Positions 22,519 through 32,324 of a DNA stretch of 64,000 bases are shown piece after piece. The translations under genes and the position numbers were made by a program. The stretch's first letter is position 1, and each line of letters begins with the position of its first letter. The notes below the pieces were generated by a model. That model saw nothing but the letters and a program-made list of their open reading frames with translations. It was not told the origin of the DNA and did not search any database. This stretch comes from Raphanus sativus (lineage: Eukaryota > Streptophyta > Magnoliopsida > Brassicales > Brassicaceae): the NCBI RefSeq assembly GCF_000801105.2, contig NC_079511.1, forward strand, positions 10,160,784 to 10,224,783, written 5' to 3'.

Positions 22519-22554
22519 ATTTATCCTGCAAATTTCATATAACCTGTTGCAAGC

Positions 22555-22609
22555 ACCACAAACTATTCAAATTTTAGCAAAAAAAAAAAAAAGAACCACA
22601 AACTATTCA
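22555..22609 (+). mobile_element. tail-only micro-insertion with perfect 15-bp direct repeats
   Basis: ACCACAAACTATTCA occurs at 22555-22569 and 22595-22609. The 25-base insert is AATTTTAGC plus a long A-run ending AGA. Confidence 0.55.
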
Positions 22610-23034
22610 TCAATAAAATCAAGTAGTTCGCATATATAAGCACAATTGCAAATTCAACTACAGCCGTTGATTAACTTCAGCCAACTGTATAATATGTGTG
22701 TTGTTCAGGAAAAAGAGGACACAAAACATTTTAAAAATCTAAATTCCATTTTCTTCCTTTACTCTCCATTTAAATAATTGAACGTACCGTAGGAGATGCA
22801 ATAAACAAGAAACACCAAAGCCTCTATCACCATGCCTATCAGCCGCGCGTCAACACCACATAACCTTTGAGTAGAGGCTTCGTGAAAGACACAAGCTACG
22901 AATCGCGTAAAAGAAAGCATTGAGAAGTTGGGGGCAATATTGTCTATACAAATATCTTTTTCCGAGTGTCACTTTTATCATTATTGTTATTTTTCGCTTT
23001 TCTTTCCTCTACCATCTTCTTATTCTCATTACAT

Positions 23035-23081
23035 AACCAATCAAACCCTCAGTGACAAAAAAAAAAAAACCAATCAAACCC
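23035..23081 (+). mobile_element. tail-only micro-insertion with perfect 15-bp direct repeats
   Basis: AACCAATCAAACCCT occurs at 23035-23049 and 23067-23081. The 17-base insert is CAGTGAC plus ten A. Confidence 0.6.
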
Positions 23082-23140
23082 TAAAAATAAACTTATCTTG
23101 TGAATCTATTAAGCAGATCTCTAATCTCTTTGCCTACTAT

Positions 23141-23149
23141 TTATATATA
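23141..23149 (+). promoter_or_regulatory. TATA box of the RRM gene
   Basis: TTATATATA lies about 70 bases before the ATG at 23216. Confidence 0.5.
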
Positions 23150-23215
23150 GTCTCTTTTATAGCCTACTTCTACTAACCTTTTGTGTCCCTCACAATCTCA
23201 CAAAGATAAAACTAA

Positions 23216-24940
23216 ATGGCGGGAGGAATAGGGTTGGGTGACACGACGTACACAAAGGTGTTTGTGGGAGGATTAGCTTGGGAGACGGACAAGGATACGA
23301 TGAAGAAGCACTTTGAGCAGTTTGGTGAGATCTTGGAAGCTGTAGTCATCACCGACAAGGCTTCCGGCAGATCCAAGGGATATGGATTCGTATGTACAAA
23401 CATATCCTTGTTTCTATTTATACATATATATAGAGAGAAGGGGAACTAATTACGTAAAGTTATAATGATCTCAGGTGACATTCAAGGAAGCAGAGGCAGC
23501 GAGGAGGGCTTGTGTGGACGGTACTCCGGTGATCGACGGAAGAAGAGCTAATTGCAACCTTGCCTCTCTTGGTCTTCAAAGATCCAAACCCTCCACTCCT
23601 AACCATGGTTTTAATATATATTCTCCTTCTCTCTTTCTACGTGTGTTTGTATATATATGCCTTCATGATTTATGCAAATTACAGCAAGAGAAGAAAAGAA
23701 TAATTCTTAGTTAATATATGGTTAATGTCTATATAAAGTTTATATTGATTATAAATTGGTGTGGCCAATTAAGTTTTGGAGTTACATTGTCTATATAGCT
23801 GGTGATTGATGTTAATGGACCATAGATACAGCTTTCTTGTTGATCATATCAAAGTCATGCTGATGATGATGGTTGATGAATGTGCTAGGAGGAGGAAGGA
23901 TTAATAATATGAGAGTGATGATGAGCACAATGCAAACTGGTTTTGGACCACCACCCACTTTCACTCACTATCCCCACCTCCCTCTCAATCTCTTTGGGTA
24001 TACTCTTCATTCTTTTCTTTATTACATGTAATGATCATGATGATAGTACATGCATGCATGATACCATACAACTCATAGTCATCAATAAAATCGAACAAAA
24101 CAATTTGCATAACATAGCTGGCTGTCCTTTGATGTTTCCATTTTAATTTGTGGACCGACACTATTATTACTATTAGTAATTAGATAACTCTTTTTAATTT
24201 TCACTGTTTAATAATGCCTGACAAAGGTGGTCAACGACAGCTTGTAAAAATAAAACTGATTCCCTCTTTCACCAATCATTTCCTTTTAACTCCTCTCTCT
24301 CCTCACATGCTTCCATGCTGTCTTGTGTCATGACAACGTGTACTCGTACTTGATGTCACTTTAATTTGTTTTGTAATAAAACATTGGATTTTGATACGCG
24401 CAGGTACTCACCTTACTCGTCAGATTACTCTCCATTTCCTACGGTCAGTAACTTTGTATAACGAATCGAATATTCTCTTTTGTCTTTAACAATACAGTTG
24501 TTCATGTCATGATCATATAATACATACTATAACCTTATAATCTATAATGTGATGTTTTACAGAACTTATACGGCGTGTACGGATGCAACTCAGGGGGACA
24601 ATACGGACTGTATGGAAACGGAAACGGTGGAGGCAGTGGACTAACCGCAGCTGCTGCATCGGCCGCTCCTTTTTATCCGTGCGGTGGAGGACAAGGTGGG
24701 GTCCAATTCTCACAACCACAGCCATTTTATCACCATTTCTCTGCTTATGACAACCCTCACCATTACTCTCCTGCCACCATTTCTCTTCAACAAGGTTCGT
24801 ATTATGATACATATACTAATATATATACACCACAAGCCAAAAAAAAGAGATGCATTGTTATAAAGTTATTAAGAGTGTACTTTTGTGTCACAGGTGTAAC
24901 AGGCTTTCCCCTTCAGCCACCTCTCATTCCTTACCTTTGA
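23216..24940 (+). CDS. single-RRM RNA-binding protein
   Basis: Six exons, 23216-23389, 23475-23607, 23889-23997, 24404-24443, 24563-24794 and 24894-24940, join in frame to give 244 residues. An N-terminal RRM (about 14-90) shows RNP2 (KVFVGGLAW) and RNP1 ([11 protein letters not shown]). The aromatic residues that contact RNA are in place, and the first intron splits RNP1. After the RRM come a short basic linker and a Gly/Tyr/His/Gln-rich disordered tail ([25 protein letters not shown]). The plant relatives are single-RRM proteins of the At1g22910 type, presumed to bind mRNA; their targets are not known to me. The ATG follows a TATA box at a normal distance. CSN5A follows 2.4 kb downstream on the other strand, as in Arabidopsis. 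Confidence 0.88.
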
Positions 24941-27363
24941 TAGCAATCAAAGCTATCACAATCGTCGTCATCATCGAGTCACGAGTCATCTATGGTTTAT
25001 TGGATACTCTCTGGCTATCTCTCAACACTTTTGTTTCACTCTAAAAGCCACCCCATTTTATGGAACTTGAGGTGGCTTTTATTTGCGGATTCCCAATGGG
25101 ATCTCCAATTTCATATGGTGGTTATGTCGTATTGTCATCTCCCACCTTCTTTGCAACTGCATCTTCACGAGAGAAAAGGGTTCTCTCTAGATAGAGTGAT
25201 GATGTTGCTAATGGAGCACAAGCATCAAAATCACTCATGTGCTAAACTCAAAGCTGATGCATGTATCAGCTTATTTTGTTATCTTGTTTTAGCCTAGGGA
25301 TGGCTAATCAACAAAACAAAAAAAAAATGTCTGTTTAGGATTTAATGTAAGAAAATCAAGCACTAAAAACTATGTGCTTTTTGAAAGACTGAAAAAATGA
25401 TTGCATATTTAAGTATAATATCAGAACAACAAGCTGCAATAGCCTTTTAGTTGCATGATGGACATGTTAGTTGTAGCCTTAGAACTTAATTAGGTCATCA
25501 AGTCTCTACTTCTTACCCTTGGAGGGGAGGAATGTCTAAGATTATCCTTCTTATATAAAAAATGCATTATTCAAAGTCTTTGTTAGTTTTACAACCCCAT
25601 TCTTCAGAACAATAGTGACCACTGTACTCACATTTATTCTTGTTTTTAGCTCTATCTCGGTGTATGCTTTTCAGTCCAGTTGCACACAACCTCTTCTAGT
25701 ACTGCAACCTCTACTACTGTTTGAGTCGACCTCAAGTGACAAATTAAGAGTACATGTTTTCTTACATATGGTTCTGTGCTATATTTTAGCATCTTATAGC
25801 CCATCCATATTCATCTTTCAAGTCTTTCCTCGCAACATCTTGTAAGAAAAATATTAAAAAATAACATCACGAAAGCTTTAATTATGATCTGCTTGCTTCC
25901 ATCAGCCCACTGAAGTTGATAAAAATTCGAGTCTAAGACACAAACCGTAGCAATGTTGGGTTCACCGATTCGCTTCTGAGAGACGCCTTGTCTTACATAT
26001 TGCTCTGAAGCCGCACTCAGTAGAAGCTGAGACACTGTGAGATCCTTGTTCAGGCCAGAGCCACCAGGCCACTTGTGTTCGGCAGTCCTCAATATATCCA
26101 TACCAAACAAACTGAAGGAAGTGATAATATCTTTGTGCATCAACTCTATATCTGTGTGTTCCATCTGCTATGGCTAGTGTCTCTATGTTGAGAGTTGATT
26201 CCTTGATTAAACCTGCAATATAGAAGATAGAAGTAAGAGAATGCAGAAGAGTAACCAGTGAAGAAATGTAAAACAGAGGAAGCTAAAACAAGTCACAACT
26301 ACAATGAAGTGGAAGAAGCAAGAAGTCAAGGATGAGACTGGATCGTGTAACGAGGAGTTACACACTAAGGAGAATAAGATTAGTTAGCATTAGGTTGGTT
26401 AAAAGACAACCAAGTCAAGTTGTTAAGTTAATGGTTATTGGTTGGTAAGAGTTGTCAGAATAGTTGAAGTTTGAAGTGTGAGATTGATCTAGAGACGAGG
26501 AGTGTAAACTAGTTGTTGTTGTGCAAGTAAGCATGTGTAGTTAGTACAATGACTACTATAAAGATGTACGAGTGGTCTATTTTAATGTATGAAAAGAAAA
26601 TGAGTGAAAAAGAGTGTTCGAGTAAAACATGTTCTTGCACAAGAAAGATAAAACAGAAAACAGAGTATACAAACAAAAAAGAAACAAATCTGATTAGTTC
26701 CACTCTCTACTTGAGCAACCGAAATGGATCTATCAGGAGGATTTTGAACTTGAATCCTCAGCTTCTTTATGCATAATCCATAGATTAGTGTCATTTTTAC
26801 CTCACAAATTGATGTGTTAGAGAGGACAAGAAAGAAATTGTAGAAATGCTCCACCACACCAATAGCTCTTTCTAAAAGATTAAAAAAAGTTGAATGCTTC
26901 ACGGATCCACAACTTTAACGCTGCAGCGTGATCGCTTCTGACTAGATTTTTTCGCAGTTAAAAAAAATAGTTAGAAAAAATGGGTGCCGAGTCTGATTTT
27001 TGACTAAATTACCAATGATGGACCAAAAACACTTCACATGCTTTTTTTTTTAAATTGACACTCCACATTTACATGTTTATACGCTCTCTGTTTCTGGATG
27101 TAGCATTGTTTGCACTTTCTAGCAGCTTTTAAGATGGTTAATCCTTTGATAACAACTTCAAGATAGTTTTCAAGGCGACAACACAATGACTGATGCTTGT
27201 CATGTTAATGTCATTTAATGAAAGCTCATCCCAAAGAACTTGTCTAAAGCAGGTACTACACTAGAGGGGAGTTTAAACGAAAAACAGTGTGCATATTTGC
27301 CTCATAAACCGGGTAAAAGCAAAGTCAATTTGCACTTGCGTAAGACAAAACAAAAGAACAACT
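24941..27363. other. intergenic region between the RRM gene and CSN5A
   Basis: It starts with the 3' UTR of the RRM gene. One unassigned minus-strand frame (25811-26164) is listed. The remainder has no recognised gene. The right end holds the 3' UTR of CSN5A. Confidence 0.45.
25811..26164 (-). other. unassigned open frame, 117 codons
   Basis: The frame starts MEHTDIELMHKDIITSF and contains LTVSQLLLSAASEQYVRQG. Its composition looks protein-like, but I do not recognise a family, and the 3' end turns hydrophobic and AT-rich. It could be an exon fragment carried by a transposon or a chance frame. No partner exons were found nearby. Confidence 0.2.
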
Positions 27364-29258
27364 TCACGATGTAATCATCGGCTCTGGTTCTGACGGGTCG
27401 CTGGGAGTTTTCTCGGACTGGCGTGCTGAATTGAACAATATGTCTTTGATAACCTGCACAGGGATGAATGAGAGTCAATCTCATGGATTCATGAGCCAAA
27501 ATGGAAAAAAAACAGTATTCAGTATGTCAGATTGTATTTACTCACCTGTGACATTAATCCATGGACCTGCTCAACAGTTATCTTTGCACTATCCCGAGTA
27601 ATCTTAGCCAGTGGAGGCTCATCCTAGAAAGTGATCCACAACACACATAGTTAGGGCTCCCAAAACAGAACTCTAGGAACCAAACACAGACTATTGACAA
27701 GATTTTAATCTACGAACTATCAATCAAAGTAGCTATATGTTGATAGTAGCAGTTAATTTAGCCAAATGTTAAACCTCTAGATAAGTAAAAACTTTGAAAA
27801 GAGGCATGTGGAAGAGCTCAAGTTCATAATCTCAGACAGTCAAGAAACACTGAGAACATAAAGCCCCTATATTTAGACAAACCTCTTTCTTCCTGTGAAG
27901 ACTGGCCGGTATTCCTCCAAACCGGGAGTGCGCCAGCTGACTCTCTGCTTGCTCAAGCTTCTCAGCTTCATTGGCATAAGGATTACAGTGATAAGAAAAA
28001 AGAGAAAAATATTAAAAACTACCTCGATGAAAAAGGTTAAAAATCAACTTGCTCTTTGCATATCCAAGAATCATTTACCCAAGTCTGATATCTGTCCAGC
28101 AACATAGTCTCCATTGCCCAGTAGCGGGGAAGAAGAGAGAGTGTTCACCCAGTACTTGTTCCAAAGGAGATCCAGAAGGTGGCTATCAAGAGATGACTTG
28201 AAATAAGTGATGTCCAACGAATAGTACTGCCACATCCAAAACCAATCAAACATAAGAAACGCCTCCAAGATTAAAAGAAAAGCCAATAAAACGAAGATAA
28301 TACAACAAGTAGTAGCACCTGCTTGCAATGAACACCAAAGTCCTCAATCTTGTTCAAAGGGATAGTCTGATACTCAGAAACATGATCATCAGAGATCTTA
28401 TGCCCCTCCGGATAAGTCCTGAACGCCCCAATCTCAACCTTACCAGCCGAAACAGTCCTCGTCGGATCAATCACAACAGCCAAGAAAGGCTCCTGATACT
28501 GCTGGTTAAGCATCTGCGTTGAGACATCGATACCCGAGAGCCAGCATCCATACCCAGGGTGTGAGTGATACCATCCCACAACATTCTCCAATCTCCCAGC
28601 CTAATGGTCCAAAGATACATCAATAACCAATCAAACAGTTCGAAAGACAGAGACTTTAAGCTTCTAACGATGAGGGTATCTCTAAAACCCTAGTATACAC
28701 CACAAACCCTAGTAGTAACCAATCAAACAGTTCGAAAGACAGAGACTTTACGCTTCGGGCATCTCTAAAACCCTAGTATATCACAAACCCTAGAAGTAAC
28801 CAACCTTAAACATCTCGAAAAATCGAAACTTTGTAAAGAGATAACGAGCTACAGAGAGAGAAAGGTACCAGCTTGTTGGTCTGAGAGTACTCAACCATGT
28901 ACTCATAAGCATCAGCCTGAGCATTAACCCTAGTCTCGGTTCCTTCGACAGGCAAGGCGAAAGCGTCCATCACGATGATGGTATCGCCATCGGTCTTCCC
29001 CTGCATAAGACCCATGATCTCAATCGTCCCGCCGGAGCGCGCGTGGACGACCATCTTGAGGAGCGCGAGTGCCGAGATCTGGACGCGCTTGAAGTAGTTG
29101 GGGTCGGAGGTCCAAGGCTTCTCCTGCTGGACCTTGGTCTGAGAAGCTTCGTCGTAGTAGAATATTCCGTCGGAGGAGGATGAATCGGGTTGGTCCACGG
29201 TGAGGATGTTGTTCTCGAGCTCCCATGTCTTGCGAGCGATGGTCGAAGAATCGTCCAT
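27364..29258 (-). CDS. CSN5A: COP9 signalosome subunit 5 (deneddylase)
   Basis: Six minus-strand exons, 28869-29258, 28319-28600, 28079-28226, 27883-27965, 27546-27623 and 27364-27453, give 356 residues, about the Arabidopsis length. The MPN+ domain carries the JAMM zinc site [14 protein letters not shown] in exon 2 with the upstream glutamate in exon 1 ([12 protein letters not shown]). CSN5 is the isopeptidase subunit that removes NEDD8/RUB from cullins and so tunes cullin-RING ubiquitin ligases in the nucleus. The C-terminal helices that bind CSN4/6 are present ([18 protein letters not shown]). Exon 2 and 3 wording ([26 protein letters not shown]) favours CSN5A over CSN5B, although the [15 protein letters not shown] segment looks more CSN5B-like. 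Intron 1 carries a tandem duplication. Confidence 0.95.
28624..28802. repeat. tandem duplication in CSN5A intron 1 with telobox motifs
   Basis: Two units of roughly 85-98 bases share AACCAATCAAACAGTTCGAA, AGACAGAGACTTTA, ATCTCTAAAACCCTAGTATA and CACAAACCCTAG. The second copy lacks about 12 bases. Four AAACCCTAG/AAACCCTA telobox-like motifs result. Confidence 0.85.
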
Positions 29259-29589
29259 TGTTTGGTGATTTTGATCAAATCGCGAGAATCAATGTTAGGG
29301 TTTTTGAGTAGTGATAAGAAGGAAGGAGAAGAAGCGATGAAATATAGAGTTTGTTTGAACCGACGGAGAGAAAGCTTTGGGCTTTTTCTGGATTTAGGAG
29401 TTTACACCTCTTTTTTTTATTGGGATGGGCCTTGTGGACTAATGTTTATAGTTTATACCTTTCTATATTTAATTCTATTTTATTTTACTTTTCTAATTTC
29501 ATTTTCTTTAAAATACTAGAGATTTTATATTAGTTTTTTTGGTAAGTATTTTACTAGATGAAATCCCTGGTGAAAATATTTGTAATTTA

Positions 29590-29803
29590 TCAATACTATT
29601 AAAATATGAACATGACCTATTGATATATGTGTGGTCTAATTATTTTAATATAATTATTTGAACCTCTTATTAATCATTTAGGAAAATTATTATACAAATA
29701 AAAAAAGAAATATAATTTAAAATACAAATATAACATTAATTTTTTTTTTAAAATATAAAACAGAAAAATATACTCATTCTTTTAATGACGGGTCAAAATC
29801 TAG
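29590..29803 (+). mobile_element. short non-autonomous Helitron (214 bp)
   Basis: A sister of the copy at 16355-16575. It starts TCAATACTATTAAAATATGA after A and ends CTAG (29800-29803) before T. The 3' hairpin has decayed (CTCATTCTTTTAATGACGGG). It lies between CSN5A and the next gene. Confidence 0.75.
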
Positions 29804-29864
29804 TTTTAAATTAAATCTAATAAATAACAAAAATTATAAGAAAGTCTCTTATGTCTACATAAAA

Positions 29865-29967
29865 TTATTGTTCTGTATTACGGAGTTATTTCATAAATGT
29901 ATATATGCTTCTTCTTTTTTTGAGAAAAGGCATTATGTTATTGTTCTGTATTACGGAGTTATTTCAT
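29865..29967 (+). repeat. 30-bp direct repeat with 43-bp spacer
   Basis: A 30-base segment containing TTCTGTATTACGGAGTTATT occurs at 29865-29894 and 29938-29967. Confidence 0.85.
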
Positions 29968-30783
29968 CAAAAAAGTTTCACCACCTAGAGAGAGAAGAGA
30001 GAGAAAAAGAAAAGCGATTTGGTTTTTCCCGCCGACGGCGGGGCTTCCTCAGCCACCGTCGGTCCGGCGTTTGTGTTGATCGACCGTTCTATTTTCTTGC
30101 TTGATCTATGTGCATGTGAAGAAGAAAAGTTTTTTTTTTTGCTCCCGGCGCCGCATCTTTTCTGTGGTGGGCGTTCGGTTCCGCCCGCCGGCGTTTGCAC
30201 CCTTCCGTCAAGGGTAAACGGTTGGCTCAAGCTCCCGCGTCGTCTTGTCTCCGTAGGCGACGGCGGCTTAGTTAGGGTTTATTTGTCTCCTTTTATTGTC
30301 GATCTGGTGTTTGGGGCTTTGCTTCAAGATGAGCTCTCGAGTCACAAGTAAAGCTCGCTGTGGAAGAAAGCGTTGGTGAAGAGGACGAAGCGGTGGATGA
30401 CGTTCTCTGACGGATCATAGAGAGGTCTGTGTCTGGTGGCTTTAGAGCGCTAAGGATGAGATCTCGATCTATTTAATCGATTGAAGTTCTCCACTGGAAG
30501 AAGCTACGGGACTGAAGTCGGAAGTGGCGCAGTTGTATGCGCGTGATGTGGCTGTTGAGACGCTGGCCAGCAACAGAGAAGTTTCTTCCGGCGGTGGCGT
30601 CGCGGCGAAGTAGGGTTTCTCGATTAGGGCAGAAGGGGGTAGATGGAGAGGTGCTTCTCCTGGACCTGGTTCATCTTGTTTTTATTGTATTTTGTTCACC
30701 TGGGCCGTGTTCTGTTGGGCCGTAGGTTTTATGTATATGTTGGGCTTCGACCCATTTAAATATAATCCAATTTGTGAAAAAAA
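29944..30783 (+). mobile_element. GC-rich non-LTR retroelement fragment with poly(A)
   Basis: About 840 bases of clearly higher GC content, beginning in a purine-rich GAGAGAGAAGAGAG segment and ending AATCCAATTTGTG plus a poly(A) run. It is bracketed by imperfect 19-bp repeats (29925-29943 and 30784-30802, 17 of 19 matching; core AAAAGGCATT). The features fit reverse-transcribed insertion in the plus direction. Short frames inside (for example 30019-30351) have no recognised domain, so it may be a deleted LINE or a retroposed transcript. Confidence 0.5.
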
Positions 30784-30992
30784 AAAAGGCATTCTGTTAA
30801 TGTATATGTTGGAATGGCCTGACTCCTTTTCATTTTTAAGTACTTGTCTGTGAGTGTGAGACTTGAGGCTAAGATTTAAATTTTGACATGATTCTACAAT
30901 GATACACTAAGGTGAATTTATTTTATTCAGTTTGTTGATCAACTTACGTATATCATACCAAGATTGTAACGCTTAAGTTCCAATCACTTTTG

Positions 30993-31037
30993 TAGACTTT
31001 GTCAACATTTTTTTTGTCAACTAGACTTCGTCAACAT
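30993..31037 (-). mobile_element. tail-only micro-insertion with 16-bp repeats (one mismatch)
   Basis: TAGACTTTGTCAACAT (30993-31008) and TAGACTTCGTCAACAT (31022-31037) flank T(7)GTCAAC, that is GTTGAC-A(n) on the minus strand. Confidence 0.5.
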
Positions 31038-31614
31038 ATAAATCAACTTTTATAGATAGTATATATGGATCAAATATATCCCTAGAAACTATTGATCCTT
31101 TTTAACTTCTGCATATAATCCAGAGTGTCCATATATAGATTCTATAAAGCTGATCAATATGATCATAAAAGTCTACTAAAATTTTTATTGAAACTGAAGC
31201 GTTACGATCTCTATGCCATGTGCTTCCAATCGAACGGAGAGACCAATGTGTTACTCAAAGGCTCAACACTCAAAACTTTAGGTAGAACCAATTGGTGGAA
31301 TAACCTTCAAGCCAAGTTGCCAATTAAATATCATCCTTCTTCTTCTTGAGAGATATCATTCTGAGTTTTGGTCGTGTTCACCTCCATAAATTGAGTGAAT
31401 GATATTAGGTCAGATGTCCATATCGTGTATATTTTTAAAAAGATTTATAAATCTCAGCGTATATTTGTTCATCTAGAGTAAAGAAAAGCAATGACTATGA
31501 GTTACAATCGGTAGATTACTACTATAATTACATGTCAAGATCTAATAAATGACTAAATATACATGAAAGATGACATAGACAATAAGTAAAGTTTATCATG
31601 AACGTTACGTAAAT

Positions 31615-31660
31615 GGCAGTATGACATGTTTTTTTTTTTGAAACCGGCAGTATGACATGT
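31615..31660 (-). mobile_element. tail-only micro-insertion with perfect 15-bp direct repeats
   Basis: GGCAGTATGACATGT occurs at 31615-31629 and 31646-31660 around T(10)GAAACC, that is GGTTTC-A(n) on the minus strand. Confidence 0.55.
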
Positions 31661-32324
31661 TGCAGGCCATTGATTTATTTGATCTTCTTTATTGCTTACT
31701 TGCAATTATATCATGCTTTTCTCCACACTAAACTTTTCTATTCTTAAGAAAAGAACGAATTGAATTTGATCCACATTGATTTATTTCAATCTGGTTAGCT
31801 GTCGATTATTTTATTATTTTATTCATTTTTCTTATTTGCCACTTAAAGATCATGCGAGAATGTGGGTAAAAAATAATATTACTAATTATATTCTTAATCT
31901 TTTTGTAAGTATTTATAAAGTCGCATTATTTACTTGTATAGTATCTAGAAGAAGTAATCAAATCATTTCGAGAAGTAGGTGGGCGTCAAGAAATTCGGCT
32001 ACAACAAAAGGGTATTATCGTCCATTCATAATAAATTAAACACGGTTAGGTTCTACGCTGACGTGTCGAGTTTTGAGATAACTTTTGAATGACAAAAACA
32101 AACTACGCTTTAATAGTTTCGATCCACAAGGCATCGCTTTGTGACCAAACAGACTTTTGTTTCTTTCTTTTTTTTTTCAAAAAAAAAAAAATTAAAACAA
32201 AAACCGAATCTCTTTTTCTCTGTAGGAAGAAAGAAACACAAAGCAAACTCAAATTCTTCCTGAAACTCACTTTTATCGTTGTAGTTTGAAATCGATTGGA
32301 TTCGTGATCGAGATCGGGTCACTG

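Larger units (their letters stand above)
21303..23215. other. intergenic region upstream of the RRM gene
   Basis: No gene recognised. A weak minus-strand open frame at 21848-22171 has no family features that I can see. The region carries three micro-insertions and the partner of a dispersed repeat at 22431-22518. Confidence 0.45.
30803..32324. other. intergenic region upstream of the TCP11-like gene
   Basis: No gene recognised. It contains two micro-insertions and the promoter and 5' UTR of the gene starting at 32325, including poly-T/poly-A around 32165-32193. Confidence 0.45.

Noticed and set aside
23041..23066. Simple slippage as the explanation of A-run inserts
   Set aside because: Slippage would not create 15-18 bp flanking duplications with extra non-A bases on one side only.
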